A DNA stretch of 64,000 bases from Panax quinquefolius (lineage: Eukaryota > Streptophyta > Magnoliopsida > Apiales > Araliaceae): contig CM035170.1 of NCBI GenBank assembly GCA_020205615.1, forward strand, positions 13,926,980-13,990,979, read 5' to 3'. Below are positions 24,119-36,654 of this stretch, piece by piece. Positions within the stretch are counted from its first letter, which is position 1, and every line of letters begins with the position of its first letter. The notes under the pieces were generated by a model that ran no database searches, was not told the origin of the DNA, and was given only the letters and a program-made list of their open reading frames with translations. The position numbers and the translations under genes are program-made.

Positions 24119-26437
24119 TGTGACACCCCCAAAATAGATATACATCACCCATCTCGAGTCGCCAAATACATGGTATAAAATTCAAATACAACTTAATAAT
24201 ACAACCGTCGTAAAATACGACAAAACATAAGCTATGAGTTTTAATACAAATATTGTCATCTAGATAATATCCACACTCAATGGAGTCCTCATTACATTTA
24301 TTATCACACTATTTCATAGAATAGTGAGGACTACTAATGCTATCATCCTGACCACACCCGCTCCCCGACTAGTCCCAAATACGCTTCTCATTTCATTTCA
24401 AGAAAATAATGAAAGCAAAAGGGTGAGCTCAACTAGCCCAAGAAGAAATATTATGACTTAAGATAATGCGTAATAATTTATCATTAGCCTTCAACAATGT
24501 TAAACTGATAAAATATAACAAACATCAAGTTTAACTGCAGCGGAACAAACAATCCATTAGAAGAGTCAAGTAGAGAATAAAGTCTACTATCTTCTATGAT
24601 TTAAAAGGTTTTTCATCACTTTTATCACCGAGACTCAAATTAATAAATAAACCACATCATCCCCGCAAGACTACTACCAAGGGATATTCATTAAGATCAC
24701 GACCATAAATTTTCCATGCACTACAGGCCAAGGATATTCGTGTATTCATCAATGGTTATGATCATGCCAACAACTGTCCATCAATGCACTACGGCCAAGG
24801 AGGACTTTTACCACATCATTTGTAACATTACGATCATGATTATACCGAATAATCCCTGTTAATAATCATACCAAGTCCATCTATGCACTACAGGTCACAA
24901 ATGACTTTCAACATATTATAAACATGAGGATGATGACAATGATATAAGAATTCAATAAAATAAGTTCAAGAATTAATTTGTCCATGAACCAATAATGTTC
25001 AAATTGTGAACATGATACTGCTTTGTCGGATAAAACTCAAGAATGCTCAAAAGAATATTTCCATGAAAAGATACTGGATGAAGCGCAAATATCAAGGATA
25101 TTCCACTAATTTCATGGAGTATAAAAGCCAAAAATTTAACCAACTGAGTATAATAAAGAATGGAATAACAAAAGAAATCACCAGGTATGCGATAGATCGC
25201 ACAGACAGGTTATTCCAACAAAATAATAAATAACGGAACCAGTCATGCAAAACGCATGCAAAAAGATATTCCAACAGAATAATAATTAATTAACCAAACC
25301 AGTCGAGGCGCATAAAGCACGCATGTGATGTTCCAACAGAATGATAAATAATGGAACCAGTCAATGCGTAGAAACGCATGCATGTGATGTTCCAACAGTA
25401 ATGATAAAGAATGGAATAATAGAAGAATTTCACCAAGTATAGGTAGTCCGCACATACAAAGTTATTCCAATGTAATAATAAAGAATGGAATAATGTAAGT
25501 TTTCTTCATGAATATAAAAGAAATAATACCCCTTACCGTAGAAAAAAACTGGATACTGGAATAGTGAGGTAGCAGACTTCTCTTCTTCTTTCTCTCTATA
25601 ATTTCTCTCTATAATAATTGCTATAAAGCTTTTATGAATTGGTGAGAAATGAATGAAGAATGTGCTTCTATTTATAGGAAAATATAGTTTTGATAATTGC
25701 ACGTTTTGAGGCTCGAAATATTACAAAGACAATACCTCTAACTTTTCTTTCATTTTTAATTTAGTCCTGCAAGTATTATCAAACTTGCACCACCTCCCTA
25801 ATAGTAAATAATGTGAATCAATAGTTCAATCATGTGAATCAATAGTATAATCATATGAAAATACGAATTACAAAGATAAGACTCCATCTATACCTCCATT
25901 TTTAACTTAGTCATGCAAGTATTATCAATCTTGCACCAACTCCCCTAATAGTACAAGAATGTGATTCAATAGTACACACATGTGAACAAATAGTTATATA
26001 AGCATGTGAATTAGTAGCAATTAATTGCTCATTTATCCGATAAATTACCCGATTTATCAATATAACCACCAGACATCAATTATCATCGGAATAGATGTCG
26101 ATTTCCATTAACACTAATAATCCCAACACAATGGAACTATGAAATTCATCTTTAATCAACACAAACTTATTCATCATTAATATTATAACTCACAATATTT
26201 AACAACCGTGTCGCTCCCGTGAAAGAGGGGATTTCCGATAAGGATTTCTCCTTATCAAGCCGCAATTAGGTGACCAAACCTCTCCTCGATAGAACTTCTG
26301 ACATTGTAAATATTGCAATTTAATAATATGAATAACTTTGTCGTCTCAATTATTGATTTAATAATATATCATATAATGCGTATGATAATGTGACAATAAT
26401 CGAATCAATAATATGAGAGATATGATGCGTGAATTAT
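24119..26437 (-). repeat. Element A right LTR (5' LTR), segment 1
   Basis: Starts tgtgacaccccc and parallels 16608-18890 base by base, with a TATA box complement at 25668-25676 and about four ttcc..ggaa minisatellite units (25195-25425). It is interrupted near gaattat by element B. The rest of the LTR is at about 36245-36649. Confidence 0.9.
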
Positions 26438-28915
26438 TGTGGCGCGCACCCAAAATTAGGTATACATCACCCATCTTGAGTCGCCACTTACATGGTATGC
26501 GTAATTTAAATACAACTTATTAACATAAGCTGCCGTATACAATACGACATAAACCGTGAGTTTAAATACAAATATCGTCTACTAGATATTATACAAACTC
26601 AAACAAAAAGTCCTCATTACAGTTATTATCACACTATTTTTACGTAATAGTGAGGACTACTAATGCTATCTTCGGACCATCACTCGTTTCCACTCGTCCC
26701 AAATATATTATCATTTCAAGAAGAAACGGTGAAAGAAAGGGTGAGCTCAACTAGCCCAAGAAGAAATATTATGACTAAGATAATGCGTAATAAATTATCA
26801 ATAGTCTTCAATAATGTTAAACCGATAAAATACAATGACAAACCGGTTTAATCTGCGGCGAATATGTAATCCATTAAAAGAGTCAAGTAGAAAATAAAGT
26901 CTACTATCTTTTAGGTTTTAAAAGGTTTTCATCATTTGTTATAGTCGAGACTCACTTTAATAAATATTCCACATCATCGAATCACCCCCGCACTACTGAC
27001 CAAGGATATTCTTTAGTATCACGACCACAATTATTCATGCACTCACGGCCAAGAATATTTGTGTATTCATTAATGGTCATGATCATGCCAACAATCGGTC
27101 CATCAATGCACTACTACCATCGAGGATTTTTTATCACATCATTTGTAACATTACTATTATGATTACACCGAATAGTCTCTCGGTCATAATCATACCAAGT
27201 CCATCTATGCACTTCAGCCACGTATGACTTTCAAAAAATATAAACATGAGGATGATGACAATGATATAAGAATTCAATAAAACAAGTTCAAGAATTATTT
27301 TATCCGGAATTATTAACGTCCCAAATTGTCAACATGATCTTTGTTTTGTAGAGTAAAATTCAAGAATGATCGTAAGAATATTTCCATGAAAAGATATTTG
27401 GATGAAACGCAAATATCAAGGATATTCTACTAATTTCATGGAGTATAGAAGTCAAAGTTTTAACCAACCGGGTATAATAAAGAATGGAATAACAAAAGAA
27501 ATCACCATGCATGCGATAGACCGCATGCATGAAAGTTATTCCAACGAATAATAAATAACGGAACCAATGTCGTGAAAATTCACAATCGAGTGATGTTCCA
27601 ACATGTAATAATAAAGATGGAACCGGATCCTGTAAAACACATGATATAGGATATTCCAATGTAATAATAAAGATTTTAACCGGTCCGTGTAAAACACATG
27701 CATGTGATGTTCCAATAAATAATAAAGACGGAACCAGTCCTTGTAAAACACATGCATGTGATGTTCCAACAGAATGATAAAGATTTTAACCAGTCCGGTG
27801 TAAAACACACGCATGTGATGTTCCAACGTAATAATAGAAGAATGTCACCAAGTATAGGGTAAACCACTTATACAAAGTTATTCCAATGTAATAATAAGCA
27901 ATGGAATAACAACAGTTCTCTTCATGAATAAGAAAGAATAACACCCTTACATTTGGTAGGAGATTGAATCTCGCAAAGCAACGGTGTAGTAACAAAATAC
28001 TCTTCTTCTTTCTCTTTATTCTCTCTATACTTTCTCTCTCTATAGCTTAAATGAATTAAGTGAAAATAATGAAGCCCTAGGCCTCTATTTATAGAAGATT
28101 TCTAGCTTAGCACCGCACTTGAGTGTGAAAAGGCAAGTGGCTTGACGGTAGTTTGGCCTTTGTAATGTGAAACGACAAGTGGTTCGACGCCTGTAATGTG
28201 AAACGACAAGTGGTTCGACGTCTGGTAAAGGTAATTACTATTAACGAAGGTAAATACTATTCACAAGGGTAATTACTATTGACGAAGGTAAATACTATTG
28301 ATGAAGAGACTCTTAGATGATGACATATGAGCCCCCCCATAAAATAATCAAACTTACCACAAATCATAACACATATTTAATCTTTCAATAATTATTAATC
28401 ATTTATAACTTGTCGTCTCAATTATTGATTTAATACTATAACATATTATACAGATGATACTGTGACAATAATTGAATCAATAATATAAGAGATATGATGC
28501 AAAGAATTCTCGTAGTAATAATTGAGCATAGCCGAGTGACTTTTCACGTAAGCATCAATAATCAATACCGTGTGCTACTATGCAACCACGCCAGATTCGC
28601 ATACTTTTACCACCGGGTAGTTCAATGCAGTTTTAACGGTAACACCTCCGTAGTTATTTTTATAAAAATATTTTTGTCGTTTTCTCAATCCGACAATAAT
28701 AATGTTGTGGGGTCCACCAATGATTGAGCCATTGTATGAATATTCCTAACAAAAGAATATTCTCCACCAAACGAATATTTTATAACAACTTGCATACTTT
28801 GCAAAATTTATAAATATTACCCACAACTATAACATTATATCAAATTTATTCCATAATATTCAAAAATAATATTTATAGAAAAATTCATCTTTATTTATAA
28901 AAGTGGGGTCTTACA
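26438..28915 (-). repeat. Element B left LTR (3' LTR)
   Basis: About 2.48 kb, ending gtcttaca. TATA box complement at 28085-28093. It contains about five to six units of the ttcc..ggaa minisatellite (27530-27845) and gcactac hairpins (26985-27225). Confidence 0.9.
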
Positions 28916-28934
28916 ACCTCCCTTCTTATGAAAT

Positions 28935-30400
28935 TTAAGCCCTCGAAATTAGGGTACGCGATACTGGTATGTCGAAGAGGTAAGGATACCTTGATTTCAT
29001 TTCAGATTCTAACTCCCAAGTCATTTCCTCAACATCGTGGTTCCTCCATAAAACTTTGACTTGAGGTATAACCTTGGAGCGTAGAATATGTTCTTTCTTA
29101 TCCAAAATTTGAACAGGAACCTCTTCATACGTCAAATCTTCCGCTATTTCGTCCGGTTCTAACTCAATAATATGGTTTGGGTCTTTCACATATTTACGTA
29201 ACATAGATATGTGAAAAACGTTATGAACACGAGACATATTTGGCGGTAAAGCGAGTCTATAGGCCACAGTTTCTACTCGATCGAGGATTAAAAATGGACC
29301 GATGAATCGAGGATTAAGTTTTCCTCTCCTTCCAAATCTTGTAACTCCTTTCCATGGAGCAACTCTTAACAACACATGATCTCCTATATCGAATTCCACG
29401 TCCTTTCGATGAAGATCAGCATAACTCTTTTGTCGATTTTGTGAGGTTTTTATACGTTGTCGGATCATTTGAATCTTTTCCGTAGTCATACGTACCAACT
29501 CCGGTCCCAACAACGTTGCTTCACCCACCTCATCCCAGCATACTGGAGAACGACACTTTCTTCCATACAATGCTTCGAATGGAGCCATGCCAATACTTGC
29601 TTGATAACTGTTGTTGTAGGAAAACTCCACCAATGGTAAGAACTTGTCCCAACTCCCTTGAAATCAAGGACACAGAGTCTTAATAGATCTTCAAGAGTTT
29701 GAATAGTCCTCTCCGACTGTCCGTCCGTCTGAGGATGATATGCCGAGCTAAATCGTAAGTCTGTGCCCATAGCTTTTTGCAAACTAACCCAAAATCGTGA
29801 AGTGAATCTTGGGTCTCGATCAGAAACTATGGATACCGGCATACCATGCGATCTTACACAATCTCGTTTATGTACATACTGAGCAAGACGTTCAAGTGTA
29901 TAAGTTTCTCGTGATCGGTAAGAAATGAGCGACTTGGTCAATCTATCAACAATGACCCAAATCGCATCAATGCCTTGAGAAACCTTAAGAAGACCAAAGA
30001 ATTGAAATCCATGGTAATGTGCTCCCACTTCCATTCTGGAATTTCAAGTGGTTGCAATGGACCTTTTGGTACTTGATGCTCCGCTTTAACTCGTTGACAA
30101 GTTAGACACCTTGAGATAAACAAATATGCTATCTCTCTCTTCATATTGCTACACCAAAATGTATATTTAATATCATGATACATTTTGGTACTCCTGAGAT
30201 GGATTGCAAATGGTGTGTTGTGCGCCTCCATCATGATATTATACTTTAAATCGTGGTCGTTAGGAACACAAAGTCCGAGTTGACTCAAGTATTCCTTCTT
30301 CATCGATTCTTGCTTCCGCGATAGCACCTTCTTGCACTTTCTTCCTCATACGCATCGACTCCAGTGTCAGTAGCTTGAGTAGCTTTAACTTTATCAATTA
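28935..30400 (-). pseudogene. Element B integrase and chromodomain-like C-terminus (nearly open)
   Basis: On the minus strand 28935-29633 is an open 232-codon frame starting VEFSYNNSYQASIGMAPF. It covers the end of the integrase core, the [20 protein letters not shown] block and the chromodomain-like [20 protein letters not shown]. 29486-30034 carries the catalytic core with [24 protein letters not shown] and [20 protein letters not shown], so the D, D and E residues are all present. 29938-30327 carries the N-terminal zinc domain (CLTCQRVK). Frame changes join these pieces at about 29640 and 30000. It is better preserved than A. Confidence 0.88.
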
Positions 30401-30449
30401 AAGTCGGTTCTACTCAGATACTCATTTGTCATCACATGCATCCTCAGGT

Positions 30450-32340
30450 CTTTAATTCTATCTCCATCCTTTGCAAGTCACACAAAATGGGCCTTTCTGC
30501 GTTGACAATATCGCACTTGTACTTGCATATGATTTCCTACTCAATGCGTCCACTACCACGTTTGCTTTTCCAGATGATGGTATTGGATGGTATGATCATA
30601 ATCTTTCAACAGTTCAAGCCAACGTCGTTGTCGCATGTTGAGTTCCTTTTGAGTGAAGAAATATTTGAGGCTTTTATGATCCGTAAAGATCTCCACTTTC
30701 TCCCCATACAAGTAATGCCTCCACATTTTAAGTGCAAAGATAACAAATTGCTAACTCTAGATCATGAGTAGGATAATTCCTCTCATATTCTTTGAGTTGT
30801 CGCGAGGCATAAACTATAACTTTTCCATGTTGCATAAGAACACATCCCAACCCTTTGCTCAAGCATCATCAGAGATGACAAATCCCTCCGAGCAGATGGT
30901 ATTGTCGTAACAGTCTTTGAAATAAGTCTCCTCTTGAGTTCTTGAAAACTCTTCTCACATTCTTCGCTCCAACCGAACTTTGTATCTTTCCGAGTCACCG
31001 AAATCAATGGAATAGCGATTCGAGAAAATCCTTCCACGAATCTCCGATAATAACCAAATTTAAACCGAGAAAGCTACGATTTTATTCATCGATTTAGGTT
31101 GTTCCCGACTTTGAATAGCTTCAATCTTTCTTTGGGTCACAGATATTCCATGACTTGATACCACGTGCCCAAGGAATGCTACTTCTTCGCCGTAACTCGC
31201 ATTTCTTCAACTTGCATAAAGCTTATATTCACGAAGCTTTTGGAGTGTCGACCTCAAGTGTTGCTCATGATCTTCACGGCTTTTGGAATAAATAAGGATG
31301 TCATCAATAAAGACGACCACAAAGTGATCTAAATATTCCTTGAATACTCGGTTCATCATATCCATGAAGGCGGCGGGAGCATTAGTCAATCCAAAGGACA
31401 TGACTAGGAATTCATAATGCCCGTCATCGAGTTCCGAAAGCCGCCTTTGGAATGTCGGTGGTTCTAATCTTCAATTGGTGATATCCTAACGAAGATCAAT
31501 CTTTGAAAAGAATTTGGCTCCTTGCAAATCGTCAAACAGTCATCAATACGTGGCAATGGATACCTATTTTTTGATGGTGACGTGATTCAACTCCCGATAA
31601 TCAATACAAAGTCGCATACTCCCATCTTTCTTCTTCACGAATAGAACAGAGCACCCCAAGGAGAAGTACTAGGACGAATAAAGCCAATGTCTAACAATTC
31701 CTGCAGTTGGGTCTTTAACTCCTCGAAGTTCAATAGAGCCATTCGATATGGGGCTTTGGAAATAGGTTTTGTCTGGGTTCAAGGTCGATACAAAATTCAA
31801 TTTCACGCCTGGGGTAGGCCAGAAGTTCTTGAGAATACGTCGGAAATTTATTAACAATAGGAATATCGCTTAAAACGATTTATTTTTATTTAAATCATGA
31901 TATGAGCTAAAGAAAGCTTGACATCCGTTTTTCAATAAACGAATAGCTTTATGGCTTGAGATGACCGTGATTGATTTTAATGGTTTGGTCGTTTGAATTC
32001 GCATAATAGGTTGATTAGGAATATGAAAGCTAACAACCTTACGAAAATAATCAATTTTTGCATGATAAGTAGTTAACCAATCAATCCCTAGAATCACGCC
32101 AAATGCAAGTATTTTTAATGAAATAAGATCGACAGGTAATGTGAGGGTACCGATTTGAACCAAACAAGACTTATAAGCGAGGGATGTAATGAAGGTTTCT
32201 CCCAACGGAGTTTCCACAGATAAGTCAAAGTCTAATTTCTCCAGAGTCAAATTTAATCGATGAGCGCAAGTAGGAGAAATAAAAGAATGGGTAGAACCCA
32301 TCAAATAAAGTATAGACTTCATTAGAGTTTATGATAAGCT
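30450..32340 (-). pseudogene. Element B protease, reverse transcriptase and RNase H (broken)
   Basis: The minus-strand frame 31870-32322 encodes the protease region GSTHSFISPTCAHRLNL to ILGIDWLTTYHAKID, but the catalytic aspartate of DTGS is lost (LMGSTHS). 31207-31401 encodes the reverse-transcriptase core with [14 protein letters not shown] and [15 protein letters not shown]. 30783-31037 encodes the EGFSRIAIPL segment after the polymerase and the start of the RNase H domain. Confidence 0.85.
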
Positions 32341-32344
32341 TACC

Positions 32345-33562
32345 CGTGATGACCTCATTCGGATTCCTTGCTCTTTGGGAGGTCACAACAAATGCTCTCC
32401 CTTGACTACTGGGTTTGAATTTTCCGGGATGGCCTTTGGTGCCTCCATCCTAGTTGAATTTGTCTTCTGAACGCACAAAATCGGGCTAAGTGACCTTCTC
32501 TTCCACAATTATAACATGCTTTGACTGGCATGACGCAGCTTTGACCGATGTGTCCCTCTCCTCCGCATTTGAAGTATATGATAGGTGGTCTTTCTCCTTC
32601 CTTAACAATGGGTGTTTGGTGGCCGACGCTTTTCCATCATTGTTGAATCTCCTTTTCTTGAAATGTCCATTCTTATTGTTTTGGCCCGATTACCACCACC
32701 GGTGGTTACCATATCCGGCCGTTGATTCCTCCACGCTTGTTGTCACCGCCGATGACTATTCTCATTGGTATTATAATTTTGCTTTTGCTTCTCTTTTAGT
32801 TGCGTTGATTGACTCATTATCGCGCTCCACTAATCGAGCCCTATTTTACAACATCTGAATACAAACACGCTTTATGAGAAATAAGATGTTGACGTATCTC
32901 CCGCTTCAAACCTCTTAAAACATTCGCGCCATTCTCTCTTCATTATCCACCAAGTGGGACGCCTTGACCGTGATAACTCCGCAAATTTTGCCTCGTCATT
33001 GCGACCTGGTCATATTGTTTTGTTCCAACTTGATAAACTCCACCTCCTTCATATGGCGAATACTTTCGGAAAGTATTTGTCGTTGAACAGCCTCCTGAAC
33101 TTCTCCCAAGATATCTTCATGACAAATTTGGTTGAGTACGCTTTTACCGATTCCTACCAAGAATCCGCCTCTCCATGCAACATAAAGGCGTGAAGGGAAC
33201 CTTTTGCTCCTCGGAGCATCCCAAGACATCAAATATCTTGGTAATCTGCTTTATCCATGCTTCCGCCGTAAGTGGTTTTGGCTCTCCTTAAACTCCGGTG
33301 GTCCCAACTCCTTAAATTGTTTAGCGGTGACCGCTTGAGAGTTTTCCGTGTTTCCACCTACGTTTTGGATGAGAGTCGCCTCTACTTTCTTTGTTGCATA
33401 AATTGCATAAAGCCTCCGAACATTTGATCATTTGTCATTTGGTCAAGTTGTTGTTGTTTGCATGAGGATTGTCGCCTTCGATGCACATTATCTTGATTAT
33501 TGATATGTGGTGAATCAACGATCGCTGCGCTCCATTCTATTCTCAACATTCTCGGATGTCAT
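32345..33562 (-). pseudogene. Element B gag (broken)
   Basis: It corresponds in position and in many segments to gag of C. Zinc-knuckle coding lies at about 32480-32620. The start codon complement is at 33560-33562. Multiple frameshifts are present. Confidence 0.7.
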
Positions 33563-33748
33563 TTTCGAGATACTACCACAAAACAAAAGGTTAATTGACA
33601 TGTAACAAATTATCCTTATCTTCCGACCAACCAATAAAATAAAGCACATAAACTTAGGTAGGTCATACTAAGCGAAGGTATTCCCCTCTCTCCCCTCTAG
33701 TACTATTCTCACATCTTAGCCGGATCACATCCTAAGCTCGACACCAAC

Positions 33749-36239
33749 CGTGACGCCCCCAAAATTAGGTATACATCACCCATCTTGAGTCGCCACTTAC
33801 ATGGTACGTAATTTAAATACAACTTATTAACATAATCGCCGTGGTATGCATACGACATAAAAATCGTGAGTTTAAATACAAATATCGCCTACTAGATATT
33901 ATACAAACTCAAACAAAAGTCCTCATTATTACAGCTTATTATCACACTATTTTACTGTAATAGTGAGGACTACTAATGCTATCTTCGGGACCATCACTGC
34001 TTCCCGACTCGTCCCAAATATATTATCATTTCAAGAGAACAAAGTGAAAGAAAGGGTGAGCTCAACTAGCCCAATAAGAAATATTATGACTAAGATAATG
34101 CGGAATAAATTATCAATAGTCTTCAATAATGTTAAACTGATAAAATACAATAGACAACCAGTTTAACTGCAGCGGAATATGCAATCCATTAAAAGAGTCA
34201 AGTAAAAAATAAAGTCTACTATCTTTTAGGTTTTAAAAGGTTTTTCATCATCATTTGTTATAGCCGAGACTCAAATTTTAATAAATATTCCACATCATTG
34301 AATCACCCCCGCACTCTACGGCCAAGGATATTCTTTAGTATCACGACCACAATTATTCATGCACTACGGGCCAAGAATATTTGTGTATTCATTAATGGTC
34401 ATGATCATGCCAACAACTGTCCATCAATGCACTACGGCCACTGAGGATTTTTTATCACATCATTTGTAACATTACTACCATGATTACACCGAATAGTCTC
34501 TCGTCATAATCATACCAAGTCCATCTATGCACTACTGAGCCACGGATGACTTTCAAAAAAATATAAACATGAGGATGATGACAATGATATAAGAATTCAA
34601 TAAAACAAGTTCAAGAATTATTTTATCCAGAATTATTAACGTCCAAATTGTCAACATGATATCTTTGTTTTGTAGAGTAAAATTCAAGAATGATCGTAAG
34701 AATATTTCCATGAAAAGATCTTTGGATGAAACGCAAATATCAAGGATATTCTACTAATTTCATGGAGTATAGAAGTCAAAGTTTTAACCAACTTGGGTAT
34801 AATAAAGAATGGAATAACAAAAGAAATCACCATGCATGCGATAGGCCATACAGACGAGTTATTCCAATGAATAATAAATAACGGAACCGAGTCGGTGAAA
34901 TTCACACCGCAAGCGGGATGTTCCAATGAATAATAAAGATGGAACCGGATCCGGTGTAAAACACACGAGATAGGATATTCCAATGTAATAATAAAGATTT
35001 AACCAGTCCTGTAAAACACACGACAGGATGTTCCAATGTAATAATAAAGATTTTAACCGTGTCCGGTGTAAAACACACGAGCGAGATGTTCCAACGGAGA
35101 ATGATAAAGATTTTAACCAGTCCTGTAAAACACATGATGTGATGTGTTCCAATGTAATAATAGAAGAATGTCACCAAGTATAGGTAAACCACTTATACAA
35201 AAGTTATTCCAATGAGAATAATAAGCAATGGAATAACAACAGTTTCTCTTCATGAATAAGAAAGAATAACACCCTTACATTTGGTAGGAGATTGAATCTC
35301 GCAGTGAGCAGTAGTAACAAAATACTCTTCTTCTTTCTCTCTTATTCTCTCTATACTTTCTCTCTATAGCTTGAATGAATTAAGTGAAAAATAATGAAGC
35401 CCTAGGCCTCTATTTATAGAAGATTTCTAGCTTAGCACTTTCGCCGTGTGAAAAGGCAAGTGGCTTGACGAATCGGTTTGGCCTTTGTAATGTGAAACGA
35501 CAAGTGGTTCGACCTTTTAGAATGTGAAACGACAAGTGGTTCGACGTCTGGTAAAGGTAATTACTATTAACGAAGGTAAATACTATTCACAAGGGTAATT
35601 ACTATTGAAGGTAAATACTATTGATGAAGAGACTCTTAGATGATGACATATAGAGCCCCCATAAAAATAATCAAACTTACCACAAATCATAACACATATT
35701 TAATCTTTCAATAATTATTAATCATTTATAACTTGTCGTCTCAATTATTGATTTAATACTATAACATATTATATGATGATATCTTTGTGACAATAATTGA
35801 ATCAATAATATAAGAGATATGATGCGTTAATTCTTGTAGCAATAATTGAGCATAAATTTGAGTGACTTCTCACGTAAGCATCAATAATCAATACCGTGTC
35901 TTACTATGCGAACCACGCGTATTCATCGTACTTTTACCACCGGGTAGTTCAATGGTTTTAGCGGTAACACCTCCGCCGTTATTTTTATAAAAATATTTTT
36001 GTCGTTTTCTCGATCCGATGATAATGTTGTGGGGTCCACCAATGATTGAGCCATTATGCGAATATTCCCTAACAAAAAGAATATTCCCCACCAAACGAAT
36101 ATTTTATAACAACTTGCATACTTTGCAAAATTTATAAATATTACCCACAACTATAACATTATATCAAATTTATTCCATAATATTCAAAATAATATTTATA
36201 GAAAAAATCATCTTTATTTATAAAAGTTGGGGTCTTACA
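33749..36239 (-). repeat. Element B right LTR (5' LTR)
   Basis: Parallels 26438-28915 closely. TATA box complement at 35410-35418, minisatellite units at 34855-35170. The adjacent primer site (about 33736-33747) reads gctcgacacca where A has gctctgatacca. Confidence 0.9.
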
Positions 36240-36244
36240 TCAGT

Positions 36245-36649
36245 AGCAATAATTGAGTATAACCGAGTGACTTCTCACGTAAACATCAATAATCAATACC
36301 GTGTTACTACTTATGCAACCGTGACATTCTTGTACTTTTACTACCGGGTAGTTCAACAGTTTTAACGGTAACACTTTCGCCGTTATTTTTATAAAAAGAA
36401 AATTCCGTCATTTTCTAACTACGACAATACTTCCGTTGTAGGGTCCACCAATGATTGTGCCGTTGTACGAATATTCCCTGTTAAAACAAATATTCTCCGA
36501 CCAATCGAATATTATATAACAACTTGCTTACTTTGCAAAATTTATAAATAATACCCACAAATATAACATTATATCATATCCACACCATAATATTCAAAAA
36601 TATATTTCGAGAGAATTTAATCTTTATTTATAAAAGTTTGGGTCTTACA
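36245..36649 (-). repeat. Element A right LTR, segment 2
   Basis: Continues the A LTR after element B with gcaataattgagtataacc and ends gtcttaca, followed by the catgt duplication. It matches 18890-19291. Confidence 0.9.
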
Positions 36650-36654
36650 CATGT

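Larger units (their letters stand above)
26438..36239 (-). mobile_element. Element B: Ty3/gypsy chromovirus (Tekay/Del-like), minus strand
   Basis: LTRs at 26438-28915 and 33749-36239, internal region 28916-33748. Its leader near the TATA box (aggcaagtggcttgacg and nearby) differs from A, so it is a separate subfamily. The right flank is tcagt (36240-36244). The left junction reads ttgtggcgcgcacc and looks garbled, so the duplication is not clean. It is the youngest event in the nest by position. Confidence 0.9.
16608..36649 (-). mobile_element. Element A: Ty3/gypsy chromovirus (Tekay/Del-like), minus strand, TSD catgt
   Basis: Flanked by catgt at 16603-16607 and 36650-36654. The left LTR (3' LTR of the element) is 16608-19291 (2684 bp). 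The internal region is 19292-24118. The right LTR (5' LTR) is 24119-26437 plus about 36245-36649, split by element B. The polypurine tract is the complement of 19292-19305 and the primer site is at 24105-24116. It encodes gag to chromodomain like C, but all frames are interrupted in this sequence. Confidence 0.92.
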
